Below are positions 22,380 through 33,292 of a stretch of 64,000 nucleotides of DNA, piece after piece. The notes under the pieces were generated by a model. It saw nothing but the letters and a program-made list of their open reading frames with translations, ran no database searches and had not been told where the DNA came from. Every line of letters begins with the position of its first letter. Position 1 is the first letter of the stretch. Made by a program: the position numbers and the translations under genes. Origin of the DNA: Plotosus lineatus (Eukaryota; Chordata; Actinopteri; Siluriformes; Plotosidae); NCBI GenBank assembly GCA_024760905.1, contig CM045729.1:54150080-54214079 (forward strand), read 5' to 3'.

Positions 22380-24700
22380 TGATGAACACAGAATTACAAC
22401 AAAGGAACATCATTCGGGTTCAGACTGGAGAGTCTGTACCTTTCCGATTACACCCTTCCAGGTTGCACTTTCGTTGCCCACAGGGACGTTGAAGTCTCAC
22501 AGGACAATGAGAGAGTACCCAGGTGAGTGTACTGCAACACACCATCCCCGAAAGACTCTAAGAAGGGTAGATAATCTGAACTGTCATTTGGCATAAGCAC
22601 AAACAGTCAGTACCCATTCCCCCATCCGAAGGCGGAGGGAAGCTACCCTTTTGTCAACCTGGGAGAACCCCAACATGTGGGCACGAGGAGGCAAAAAGGA
22701 TGTCTCCACTGGCTCGCTACCTCTTCCCATAAGCAACTCCAGAATGGAATAAGGTTCAGCCCCTCTCGAGTGGGTGGTTCCAGAGCCCAAGCTCTGCATT
22801 GAGGTGAGTCTGACTACTGTATATCTGGTCTGTGTCTCTCAACCTCACGCACCAGCTCAGGCTCCTTCCCAGCCAGAGAGGTCACATTCCATATCCTAAG
22901 AGTCAGAGCCAATAGCAGAGAATTACCATGGTTTTTAAAAAAGGAGACCAGAGGGTGTGTTCCAATTGTCGTGTTATTTTTTTTAAACCTCAGATTCAGG
23001 AGAAACAATGTGGTTTTCATCCTGACCACAGCACACTAGACCAACTTTATACACTCTACAGGATCCTGGAGGGGGCACAGGAGTTTGCCCAATCTGTCCA
23101 CATGTGTTTTATGGATTTAGAGACAGCTTTTGAAGCGGCCAGGATGAGAATCAACACCATGGTCCTCAGCCGGAAAAGGGAAGAATGCAACCTTCACGTC
23201 TGGAATGAAGTCCTGCCACAAGTGGAAGAATTCAAGTATCTCTGGATCTTGTTCACAAGTGAGGGAAGGATGGAGCGGGAGATCGGCAAGTGGATCGCTG
23301 CAGCCTCTGCTCTAAAGTGGAGTTGGTACCGCTGCGTCAAGGTGAAGAGGGACTGAGATGCAAAGGACAACTCTCTATTTACCAACCGATCTACGTTCTA
23401 ACCCTCACCTATGGTCACCAGCTTTGGGTAGTGACCAAAAGAACAAGGAATAATAAAGTTAGTTGAACTAACCTACCTGGGCCAGCCTAATGCTCCCATG
23501 GTGGCCCAGTCTCCTCAAAGGCAGACACGGACTGATAGGGATTCTGGTCCTCGTCAGCCACTGACCAGGCCGGGTTACTTCTATGAGCATGGGTTTCGGC
23601 GACTTCCGGTGGTACCTCCTGGCCTGGCGCCGCCAGCAGCTATTGCCACCAGACCAGATAATCCCTCTCCTTCTGATGGATTTTCAGTCCTCTGCCTTTC
23701 TTAGAACTTCTTGCATACAACACACTGTTCATTGGTTGCCTTCTGTAACAAAGTTCCCAGATCCACCTGGCTGCCGTCATCAACTTTGGTATTGCTCCTG
23801 GATGACAGCTGCCGCCGACTTATCCAATTTGTGTTGTGGGTCTGGAATCCTCTTGAAGCAGCCCGCAGTTGTTGTAGCAAAAAATTCAAGGCACCACGGT
23901 GGGTTGCTAACCCTCCTTATCTTATTTGCTGGTCCCTTATTTGAGGCCAACAGACCTCTATTGTGCTGGTCTTTCCCAGCTGTCTTGTATTTGCTGCGTG
24001 TAGCTATGCAAGGAATAATAAAGTTAGTTGAACTAACCTACCTGGGCCAGCCTAATGCTCCCATGGTGGCCCAGTCTCCTCAAAGGCAGACACGGACTGA
24101 TAGGGATTCTGGTCCTCGTCAGCCACCGACCAGGCTGGGTTACTTCAATGAGCATGGGTTTCGACGACTTCCGGTGGTACCCCCCGGCCTGGCGCTGCCA
24201 GCAGCTATTGCCACCAGACCAGATAATCCCTCTTCTGATGGATTTTCAGTCCTCTGCCTTTCTTAGAACTTCTTGCATGCAACACACTATTCATTGGTTG
24301 CCTTCTGTAACAAAGTTCCCAGATCCACCTGGCTGCCCTCATCAACTGTGGTATTGCTCCTGGATGACAGCTGCCGCCGACTTATCCAATTTGCGTTGTG
24401 GGTCTGGAATCCTCTTGAAGCAGCCCGCAGTTGTTGTAGCAAAAAATTCAAGGTTCCACGATGGGTTGCTAACCCTCCTTAGCTTATTTGCCTGGAGACA
24501 AGATCTCAGATACAAGAAAAAAGAGCTTCCTGCACAGGGTTTTGGGGCTCTCCCTTAGCGATAGGGTAAGAAGCTCAGTCATCCGGGAGGAGTTTGGAGC
24601 AGAACCACTGCTCCTCCGCGTTGAGAGGAGCTAGTTGACGTTGCTCGGGCATCTGGTTAGAATGCCTCCCAAACTCCTCCCTGTTGTGGTATTTGCGAAT
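22380..24700 (+). mobile_element. LINE-C copy with inverted 5' part and internal insertion
   Basis: 22380-22925 is the endonuclease-region sequence of LINE-C on the minus strand, matching 60764-61280. 22928-23445 is RT on the + strand: FKKGDQRVCSN, QIQEKQCGFHPDHSTLDQLY, TLYRILEGAQEFAQSVHMCF, MDLETAF, then, after an internal deletion that removes the catalytic Asp-Asp, ILFTSEGRMEREIG. The frame reaches YGHQLWVVTKRTR, is interrupted at about 23446-24493, and resumes from 24494 with SVIREEFGAEPLLLRVER. Inactive. Confidence 0.82.
23446..24493 (+). repeat. Tandem pair of unclassified ~540-bp repeat ('element E')
   Basis: Two direct copies start AAGGAATAATAAAGTTAGTT at 23445 and 24010 (period 565 bp) and are about 95% alike. 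Copy 1 continues to about 23982 (TTTGAGGCCAACAGACCTCT ... TTTCCCAGCT) and then 28 bp of spacer. Copy 2 stops at about 24487. The insertion splits LINE-C between ...AGAACAAG and ACAAGATCTC, suggesting a short ACAAG duplication. An inverted single copy lies at 58659-59208. One frame is open for 227 codons across the junction, but I see no known domain. Confidence 0.75.
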
Positions 24701-24891
24701 GATCAACTGGAAGTAAAACCTTACGTATCATATCGCATGCCTAAAATATGCTTCTCAAACACATCCTATAGAGAGTCTTACTCATTAATAAAGTGTTAAT
24801 GTAGTAAAATGTAGTAACTTTTTAATTTTGTACTGTGATATTTATTGATAAAATTTATACAGTAGATATCTAATGTTTGATATTTATCTAT

Positions 24892-24894
<3 letters not shown>

Positions 24895-24948
<54 letters not shown>
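24895..24948. repeat. (AT)n microsatellite
   Basis: About 26 AT units. Confidence 0.97.
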
Positions 24949-24951
<3 letters not shown>

Positions 24952-25000
24952 CAATAAATAATCACAGTACAAAATTAAAGTTTTTACTTAATCATTACTA

Positions 25001-25002
<2 letters not shown>

Positions 25003-25081
<79 letters not shown>
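25003..25081. repeat. (AT)n microsatellite
   Basis: About 39 AT units; the 54-bp segment between the two tracts is partly an inverted match to sequence left of the first. Confidence 0.97.
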
Positions 25082-25084
<3 letters not shown>

Positions 25085-25119
25085 AAGATAAAAGTGTGAC
25101 GTAATGACGTAATGAACTT

Positions 25120-25610
25120 TCAGCTAGAATGCAGGAGGCAGTGTGAGATGGCACAGAGTGGATTTATTATTCAAAGGGGAAGCACTGAAGCAGAGTGCAC
25201 TCACTTTAAATACTGTACTAATGACGAAGAAAAACACAAACAACATTAAACACTGGAACCAGGAGCCAGAGAAAACACAAGGAAGCAGGGACGTGATGTG
25301 AGACAATCTTCTGGCGCAGAGGTGAGCGTGCGGTTTGTGTGGGGAGTCGACGAGAGGACTGAATTCAGGTGTGCGCTGCTGCAATCAGCCAGACCAGCTC
25401 AGCCACGCCCCTTAGCCGGAGCAGAGAAAAAACAGTTAGAGAACACAGGAAAGCAGGGATGTGATGTGAGTTAATCCTCTGAGCGTGCTTATGTTTATTG
25501 GGAGTAGATGAGAAGAGTGAATTCAGGTGTGAACTACTGCAATCAGCCCGAGCAACTCAGCCATGCCCCTCAGCTGAAGTGGGGAGATTTAGAGAACACA
25601 GCCGTCAAAA
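25120..25610. repeat. Imperfect tandem duplication, ~170-bp period
   Basis: GCAGGGACGTGATGTGAG ... GAATTCAGGTGTGCGCTGCT GCAATCAGCC recurs about 170 bp later as GCAGGGATGTGATGTGAG ... GAATTCAGGTGTGAACTACT GCAATCAGCC. Probably part of a larger mobile repeat. Confidence 0.6.
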
Positions 25611-26160
25611 TCAAAGTCCCTCCAAAACACAAACCATAACAAAAGAACATGAAAGAACATGAAGTGTAATAAATTGGATAAAAAACAAAAGGTTAAACAT
25701 GCTACACCACAATATATAAAATCTCACCACAAACATTCTAAACATTATCTTAGGTACTGTACTGGAATAATAATTAAAAAAGACTTTAATACTACAGTGC
25801 TTTACAACAGTTCAGATGATTATTCCTCTTCAGGCACTTCAGAGGAAACTATCGTTTTTTCAGGAGAGTCTTATTTCTTCAGAAGAGACATCCAATGTCA
25901 TTACCTTTTTCTGGCGCTTAGCCGGTGTTTGAGTGGCATCATAAAGATTAACTGGTAATTGAAACACACTAAAAAAGGCTCATTTACAGCTTGTGCGCGA
26001 ATGAGGAAAAGGGGACGTATACGTCATCTCAACCAATCAACAGGAAGGAGGACAGCCATTGGCTGAATATGAATCACGTGACAGTTGCTCGGCAATCCGT
26101 GAATATGATCAGGCGCGAGTGCAAAACCGTGAATAGTAAAGGGCCTACTGTATATGCTAC
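25611..26160. other. Possible MITE remnant at right end
   Basis: The stretch ends CCGTGAATAGTAAAGGGCCTACTGTA, like a pogo-type TIR reading CAGTAGGCCC inward. No matching left end was found, so it is at most a truncated element. Confidence 0.3.
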
Positions 26161-26554
26161 ATGAAAACTGCAGTCTGCTTAATCTGCTCACATTTTCCAG
26201 AGTAGATCATGTTTAAATTAAAATAACAAACACTCATAGTTATTCAGGTTCACTTGTATAAAGCGTTATCATCATCACGCTTTAAAAATGAAAAAGTAAA
26301 TCATAATATGTATATAATATGTATACATAATGTTTTGGTACATTTCTGAATGGTATACACTAAAACTTTAAATGAGTGTAAAACACACCAATACAACATA
26401 CTTACTTTCCATGAAGTATACTGTTAACTCTGAATGAGTAGACAACAGGCATCGTTAAACAGTTAGCTACACATTAGTTCTGTTCTGATGGTGCGGAAGT
26501 CATTTGATCTACTCCATTCATGGTTAAAATATATAAAATAAATTAACTAATTGT
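26161..26554. other. Intron, no feature recognised
   Basis: AT-rich; nothing recognised. Confidence 0.35.
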
Positions 26555-27222
26555 GGTGGCCGGTGGTAAGGTGCTGGATTACTGATCCCAAGGTCATGGA
26601 TTGAGGCCCCACTATCAACAGGCTGTCAATTCTGACCCCCAGTGCAGCTAACTGGGTCATCAAAGGCTGACCATGTCTCTCACTGTCTGTGTTGAGAAGC
26701 ATGTAAAATAACCATTGCTGACATTTCTCAAGAGTTGACTACATATAGCCATAAGCATGTTTCTGCCCTGTGATAGCCTGGCGAGCTATCCAGAGTGTAC
26801 TTTGCCCTCGCCCAGAGTTGGCTGAGATGGTCACCAGTCTCAGCCGACCCTGTGGGGCCAGTGGTGTAGTGGTTAGGGTGCTGTGCTCATCGGGAGGTTG
26901 TGAGTTCGAATCGCACTGAGACCCTCAATATGCTAAGACCCCTGGGCAAGGTCTCAACCACAAGTGTGTCTCTGTTCACCCAGCAGTATACATGTAAATG
27001 GGTACCAGTAAAAATATACTGGGAAGGTAACCTGCAATGGACTAGCGTCCCATCCAGGAGGAGTTGAACTCCTGGTTGCTTCACGCTACAGAAACCGGGG
27101 AGAAGCACTGGCCTGAAGAGCCACTAGGCTCGGGTGTAAAAACCCAACAAACTTTACCTTTACCTACCTACCTCAGTCGACCCTAGTTAGAATTAAGCGG
27201 TTCAGAAAATGAATGAATTAAT
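26555..27222 (+). repeat. Composite SINE (SINE-B head, SINE-A tail) split by SINE-C
   Basis: 26555-26730 is the SINE-B head/body. From about 26765 (GTTTCTGCCCTGTGATAGCC) it continues as SINE-A tail to 26851. After the SINE-C insertion the tail resumes at 27185 (AGTTAGAATTAAGCGGTTCA). Confidence 0.83.
26852..27171 (+). repeat. SINE-C (tRNA-derived), nested
   Basis: Flanked by the 13-bp duplication CTCAGYCGACCCT (26839-26851 and 27172-27184, one mismatch). Head TGGGGCCAGTGGTGTAGTGG TTAGGG and GTTCGAATCGC (B box), body ACCCCTGGGCAAGGTCTC, GTAAATGGGTACCAGTAAAA, tail AACAAACTTTACCTTTACCT. Minus-strand copies at 47335 and 52133. Confidence 0.9.
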
Positions 27223-28641
27223 GTTTGTGTGTAGTGTATACAGTAATAGCAATAGTGACTCCATTGTATACCTGCTTGCACATGTTACGATTAAAAAAAA
27301 ATTCTCTTTTTATCAGGTTTTTTTTTTTTGCTTATTTTCCATGTAATATGTTCTAAAACAATTATTTGCTTCAGGTTTGGTGGGTGTTGCTGATTTCAGA
27401 AGTCCTGTTCTAGCTATCCAGCAGCATCCACCTCACCCTCAATGCATTATTGTTAAATGTAATGGAAATGGTATGCAGTGTATGTACACATATTACAAGA
27501 AAGAAAGATTTTTACCAATGACATCACATGGTTTTTCTCCACTTTGTTTACTGAATAGTCTATTTATCACAACAGTGCAAAATATTATGCCTTTGTGGCT
27601 CACAAAACAGATACCTGTTAATTTAATGTTACTGAAATTAAGTCAGTGTGAGCAAATAACATTTCTATCAGCTAGATTTTATTCATGTTTGGCTTTAGAT
27701 TTTATAAAAAAAATTAAAGCCTAAAGGTATCTCCTAGATTTTGGCACCTCTGTATCATCTGCACATTTATAATCATAACTTTACGATGTAGTATAAACCT
27801 TGAAACCAAGGTGTATTTGAAGTGAAGATATGTGATATGTGAGTTTCAGTATTATCTGTAGAGAAGAGAACACTAGTTTTAATCACAGAATCCCTTGACC
27901 GCAGTCAGCTGGGCTGTGGTGTTGCCCCATCATGTGCATAGTTGTTTCCTTTCCAAATTATTTAGGCCTCAACTACAAGTGCATTAAATGCCCCTGTATA
28001 GAGTTTATTTATATACTGGCCAAGAATGCTGAAAAATCATTTTGATGAGTAATTTATGCAGCATAAAATATTCACTGTTTTGAGTTTTGAGACATGTCAC
28101 AAACTGTCAATGCAACCCATTTGTAAACTATTTTAAAGGCTGTTGCTGACTTCCAAAATTTCAGATCATGAAAGTTTAATAGGTTTTTGCTGAACATTTC
28201 ACTGTCAGTAAACCAATTTCACATATTCTACTTGATGCCTGAGGAAGTAGATGGCAAACTATAAAAATAGTCATTTATTTATTTATATATCACATTCATA
28301 TTTTAATGCTACCACTTCTGCAAGTATTACTTCATTTTAAAATGATACCAACCTACAGTTTGTTCTCCTATCACCACATCATTCACATCATTTGCCATGT
28401 ATCATGCTGCCCATATTATTTGTGTTAATGGAATTATATTTCTAGGACATGTGTATATATTTCAGGACAGGAAACTCTAGATCCACTTCAATCTTGCCAC
28501 ATGTACTTACACTGTATTATGAAATAGTTCTCTAACAGTGTTATGCTCTTGAATAAATAGAACCGTATGTGTTCATGTTCCACTGTGTACCATCCGTGTT
28601 CATTCTTGCTGCTCTGTGTGGTGTGTAATGGTGACCATCAG
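27223..28641. other. Intron before the alternative gamma exon
   Basis: AT-rich, few recognised repeats; some may be single-copy. No coding signal trusted. Confidence 0.4.
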
Positions 28642-28827
28642 AAGGGCACGTTCCTGCACATTACCACACAGTCATGCCTCACCATCAGTCGGCTGGAAGA
28701 TGGAACATATGGGCCTACAGTGGAGTACTGTGATGATAGCCCACTTCAGTCCTGGGTTCTTAAGAACTACACCACACTGGCTGTGGTTAGAAAGGTCTAC
28801 TACAGTGCCACTGATTACTTCCTGTAA
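28642..28827 (+). CDS. GALNT13: GALNT13 alternative terminal exon: divergent lectin gamma repeat
   Basis: From an AG acceptor (GACCATCAG) an open phase-0 stretch of 61 codons runs to a TAA. It reads KGTFLHITTQSCLTISRLED, then GTYGPTVEYCDDSPLQSWVL and KNYTTLAVVRKVYYSATDYF. It aligns along its length with the standard gamma repeat ([14 protein letters not shown]...[17 protein letters not shown]): Leu-His, Gln-x-Cys-Leu, the second Cys, QxW and the N-x-T end all correspond. It is therefore an alternative last coding exon rather than a chance ORF. The sugar-contacting Asp of CLD is Thr here (CLT), and the C-terminus is about 16 residues longer. I recall that mammalian GALNT13 has a splice form with an alternative last exon ('10b'), which this probably matches. 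I saw no clear poly(A) signal directly downstream. Confidence 0.82.
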   Translation, partial: KGTFLHITTQSCLTISRLEDGTYGPTVEYCDDSPLQSWVLKNYTTLAVVRKVYYSATDYFL

Positions 28828-29461
28828 CCGGGGAGCCTATGATATAGCAGGTTAGTGCTAGAAAGATTAGTGGCCCTGTCCTCTGTACTCCTGTGTACCT
28901 TTAGTCAGAGATTAGAAACATCCCTCAATCAGTGCTATTCAAATACTGAACTCAAACATAACACATAAAATGTTTTTCTCAGTTAATAATTGGCTAGTTG
29001 TACCATTAGCTCAACAGTAGACTGTTTAGGCTGTACCATACCTCTCACTTGAAAAGAGTTGTTATTGATGCTGGCATCCCTCGAGACTCTGACGTATGAA
29101 TGCATGCTGATAGTGAATAATATGCAACAAGTCTAATTACTGGACCACTGGATATCATGGAGCTCTTGTAATCGCCTGACAAAAATAGGCCCCATAATGA
29201 AGATTGAAGACAGGATCAGTATTGATGCGGTTATGAGTGTTTCATGGACATAGAAAAGCAGATGTGCCTCTCTTCAATCCTCTATCACAGATTATCTCAA
29301 GAGAAAGATAATACAATATTATGAGTTACTATATTACTGAGAAGCCTCAAAGTCTTCTGTTGTGATGACTTTTTCATGAAGGGAAAAAACTACAAAAGAT
29401 CAGCATCTACCTGATATAAACCTATGATGCTGGATATTCCTTCCACCATTGTTAAAAATAT
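28828..29461. other. Sequence after alternative stop; possible 3' UTR of the short isoform
   Basis: If the exon at 28642-28827 is a last exon, its 3' UTR must start here. No AATAAA is evident in the first few hundred bases. Confidence 0.25.
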
Positions 29462-29578
29462 TAATTCATTCATTTTCTGAATCCTAATTAGGGTCACGAG
29501 GAGGCTGGTGCCCATCTCAGCCGACTCTGGGTGAGGGCAAGGTAAACCCTGTACAGCTCGCCAGGCTGTCACAGGGCT
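29462..29578 (-). repeat. SINE-A tail fragment
   Basis: TTCATTCATTTTCTGAATCC to CAGGCTGTCACAGGG, the reverse complement of the family tail. Confidence 0.75.
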
Positions 29579-31129
29579 TCATGGAAAACTGTAAGAAACA
29601 AACAGACTCACTTCCCCCATCTTCCGAGCATGATTCCATTCCCAAACTGGGTTGTCAATGGGGAAAGAACACAATGTTTGGGTTGTAAACAGGAGGCAGC
29701 CTGCTTCAGCACAAATGCAGCAAAACCAGATGCAAAGTTGTCGCTTTCCTTTTCATGTCGCTGCAAACTGAATGATTCCCAAGTAGTAACTGAGTATAAC
29801 AAGTAGCTGAATGACTTCGCAGAATTTCCTGAGTCTTATTTGGCATCATAGTTGCAAGCTTGGGAAAAAATCCAACCAAAAATCGAAATACTGTATTTCA
29901 ATTTTTACAAAACTTTGATTTCAGTTTTCTTAAAACTAGATCTCTGCTCATATGGAGGCTCAAACGCATGTTTCTAGAAAACTAATAAAGGTAATTCAAA
30001 TTTGTTTTTTGTCTTATTCAGAAAGATGTCTTCTTTCAAATACAATATTAATCTCATTAAAAAAAATTTTTGGACCCTTGTCCATGCAGCGTTACCAATG
30101 TCTCCTTACAGAAAACAAATCAGTGATAACACCAATTCTTTGTGGTGCTTCCACCATGCATTAAATACTCTGTATTTATATTGTATTATTACAGTTTTCA
30201 CAGTATTGTTTATTTTTGTTTTGTTTCCGATTGTTTCAGAAGTTTTAGGTGTTTTGTTCCTCTAAGTACATGGGTTGAATCATAATAAAAATAATTGATG
30301 AATATGAAAAAAAAAAAATCTATATTTTATCAACTCAAATTCAAGTTAAATGACAGCACATCAGTGTGTCATGCATTACATATTTAAATAGCATGCCATG
30401 TTCACCAAAATAAATACTTTATTGATTATAGTTCCTGAAACTAAACAAACCGATGAATAATGTATGTTGAAGCAGGGGTTGAGGGGTTGCAATATATAAT
30501 GTATGGTGAGGATTGGGCCAGTTTCCACACTTACATGTTTTAAAGTAGGGTATTTAGAACGTGGTTAAAGTAGAACTGTGAATGCGCTTCCTAGGTTTAG
30601 AAAGTACTTGTCCTGCTTGAGAAATCTTGAACTTTAGGCACAAATTATTAGTTCCAGAACAAAGGCGACCCTCAGCTCTTTGTGTTCAAGATGGATTCCA
30701 GGGTGTTTAAGATCTATTACTACTGACCTTTTGAGTGCTGTGAGTGGTCAGGAGCTCACCTGAGCAAGAATGAACATCCAAAGAGCTGCTGTGTACGTGA
30801 CACCATCACCAGGATCTTTTCAACACCCCCAGTCAAATTGAGTCTTATTTGAGATTTGTGTTCTTTACATAAATATTTCATATTACTTTGAAAATTTTGT
30901 ACTCGTTGCTTCACTTTACATATCCCTCTTAGTAAGAGTAAAGGACGCATCATTTTTCTTTTCCACAACACAACCTAATTATCTGTGCACAGAGCTCTGA
31001 AATTGGTTTGTCTTTGTTTGTTAGTTCTTTTGAAGCGGCTGTTCATTGTGCAAGGCCTCTTTCATGGCCCTGGCCTCTCAGAGAGCATGACAGCCATGTC
31101 ACAGCTGTGCTTATGTGCTCAGCACAATA
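29579..31129. other. Intron, no feature recognised
   Basis: AT-rich intronic DNA; nothing recognised. Confidence 0.35.
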
Positions 31130-31158
31130 GGGTGTGTGTTTGTGTGTGTGTGTGTGTA

Positions 31159-31190
<32 letters not shown>

Positions 31191-31193
31191 CTA

Positions 31194-31264
<71 letters not shown>
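31130..31264. repeat. (GT)n(TA)n compound microsatellite
   Basis: GT tract to about 31178, short TA tract, CTAGTGTG, then about 33 TA units directly next to the transposon end at 31265. Confidence 0.95.
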
Positions 31265-31268
<4 letters not shown>

Positions 31269-31953
31269 CACTCCCCGACTTACGTTTTTAATTGGTTCCG
31301 GATGGCCGAACGTAATTTGAAAGTGAACGTAAGTTGTTACAGTCATGTATGACGTGTGACGCATGACGCTCATACTGTACTACTGTATACATCCATAAAT
31401 ACCATAGCCGTATCTCATAAAACACCCCATAAATCAATTATTATAAACATAACATTGTAAAATAATATCAAATATATCAAATTATATCAAACTTAATTTC
31501 AAATAAATTATATTCAAGCAAAATAATTTCAAATTGATAAATTTTAATCAAATTCACTCATCAAATATCAAATACAGTATCAAATATAACCTTTAACATT
31601 CTCTATGATGTGATTTTTCTGGTTGTAAATGGTTCCGATGGTCGACGGATGGTCATATGACATGAAGCTGAGCCGACTAAGCTCAATACCGAAAGTAGTG
31701 CACTTGCTGAAAGTAGTTTACTTGCTTGAAACAAAGTGCGGGTTATACGGACTTCCGGTCTATTAAGTGCGCAAGGGCGCCATTGAACTCGTTTAGTACT
31801 CAGCCTGCACTGGTGTGAATCACTGATGTGAATCAGCAGAGTAGAGAGTTTGCTTTCTTGGGTTTTCATTGATTTTACAACTCTCTTTGCTTAATTGAGT
31901 ATGCATGGTAGATTGTGCCGATCTGAGCAAATAGTTAATTCATCTCTGTGTGT

Positions 31954-31955
<2 letters not shown>

Positions 31956-32000
<45 letters not shown>
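31956..32000. repeat. (TA)n microsatellite
   Basis: TA units abut the element end at 32001. Confidence 0.95.
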
Positions 32001-32003
<3 letters not shown>

Positions 32004-32787
32004 TGATACCTCAGCTCACGAACATAATTGGTTCCCAGAAAGTGTGTGTAAGGCGAAAAGTTCATCTTCCGAACATTTATTTCCCATAAGAAACCATTAA
32101 AATGAGAATAATCCGTTCCCAGGTCCCCATAAAACAATTTTCGACTAAATAAGCCTTAAAACTACACAAAAATATACCTTATTTTATGTATAATGAATGT
32201 GCTATTGTATTGTAATTAAAGAAATAAACTGTACTGTATAATAAAGTCGTTTTATTTACCTTTGTGATGGTAGTTGATGGCTTGATGGACTGGAGTAGGA
32301 GGAGGAGGGAGGGAGGGACTTACTGTTTGAAAGGAGTGTTTGAAAACGCCTACTGTTTGGAAACACCCTTAGCCACACACGCACCCTTAATAGCTTCCTT
32401 GTTCTTAAGGATGGTAGCAATGGTAGACTTAGCGTACTGGTACTGGGACGCTAAGTCACACAAACGCACACCTCGTTCGTGTTTTTCAATGATCTCCGCC
32501 TGTGGTGGGGTCTTTTTCAGTCCCATAATAGCAAAAGTACACTCAATATGGTCCAAAATGTCTATCAAACACAAACCACTTCCGCACTCAAAGAAAGGGG
32601 TGATTTAACTGTGCCGCCGTGAGCGTGCGTCAGCTTCTCGTGGCCGCCACCGTGGCGCTGTTCGACCGCGTGGTTTGGTTCGTCCGCCGAAAACTAGTTC
32701 GTCAGCAGAGACTATATGCTCGCAAATTTAATGTTCTTGAGGCGAAAAGTTCGTGATCTTAAGCGTTCGTCAGCGGAGGTTTTACTG
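32001..32787 (-). mobile_element. Tigger-like element, internally deleted, nested
   Basis: TIRs CAGTGATACCTCAGCTCACG and CAGTAAAACCTCCGCTGACG (reverse of right end) lie between TA. Minus-strand 32574-32350 encodes a helix-turn-helix start: KTPPQAEIIEKHERGVRLCD, LASQYQYAKSTIATILKNKE, AIKGACVAKGVSKQ, as in Tigger transposases. The DDE domain is missing. Confidence 0.82.
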
Positions 32788-32982
32788 TATATGAATATAT
32801 ATATATATATATATAAAACTGAACTGGGAAGAAGGAGGGGCACGTTTGTAAACAATGGATGCAGCGTCATTACGTCAGCGTACTACGTAAGTACGTCTAG
32901 ACTCAAAATTTGACTTTTTTTTTGGAAAAAAAACCCCCCATAAAAACGTTAAACGGATGAAAGTCTGTGTATGCATGTATGC

Positions 32983-32984
<2 letters not shown>

Positions 32985-33029
<45 letters not shown>

Positions 33030-33030
33030 C
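32985..33030. repeat. (TA)n(CA)n microsatellite
   Basis: TA units with a CACACACA end next to the MITE start at 33040. Confidence 0.93.
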
Positions 33031-33039
33031 ACACACATA

Positions 33040-33290
33040 CAGGGATCTCTCGCTACTTCGCGCTTCAATTCATGCGGCTTCAGTGCATCGCGTTTTTTTT
33101 TTTCTTTTTAAATTTTCATCGAATTAAAAAATAAGGAAATTAAAGACGAATAGGGGAAAAAGTTAAGGAAAATGCCACAAAAACAAGGCCAATTATGCAA
33201 AAAACCCTAAACAAACACAAAACAAAAAACAACCCAAAACCTCCCATCAAAACTACTTACATTTTTGTGAGGTGCGCATTTGCGTGTATG
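33040..33290. mobile_element. MITE (CAGGGATC family), truncated by a Tc1 insertion
   Basis: Left end CAGGGATCTCTCGCTACTTC and interior as in 12624 and 45579. It breaks at TATGTA where the Tc1-like element begins; the right half is not found after that element. Confidence 0.8.
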
Positions 33291-33292
33291 TA

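Larger units (their letters stand above)
31265..32967 (-). mobile_element. Tigger/pogo-like element split by a second one
   Basis: Right-type end CAGACACTCCCCGACTTACG at 31265, and an interior up to about 31620 that matches the reverse complement of 38990-39314. The opposite part (32815-32967: GAACTGGGAAGAAGGAGGGG, ACGTCAGCGTACTACGTA, then a decayed end AAGTCTG) matches 38186-38712 in reverse. Minus-strand 31869-31603 keeps a remnant of the N-terminal region. The middle holds TA repeats and the element at 32001-32787. Confidence 0.7.

Noticed and set aside
23446..24493. Tandem repeats as LTRs of a miniature retrotransposon
   Set aside because: The ~75 bp between the direct repeats belongs to the repeat unit itself (it is present in the single copy at 58659-59208), and no TG..CA ends, primer site or polypurine tract is clear. 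Tandem copies are simpler.
26852..26930. Functional tRNA gene
   Set aside because: It has A- and B-box-like sequence but no cloverleaf, and it is part of a repeated SINE with a target duplication.
27377..27724. 115-codon + strand frame after a CAG as a GALNT13 exon
   Set aside because: No family similarity, no fitting donor and AT-rich composition.
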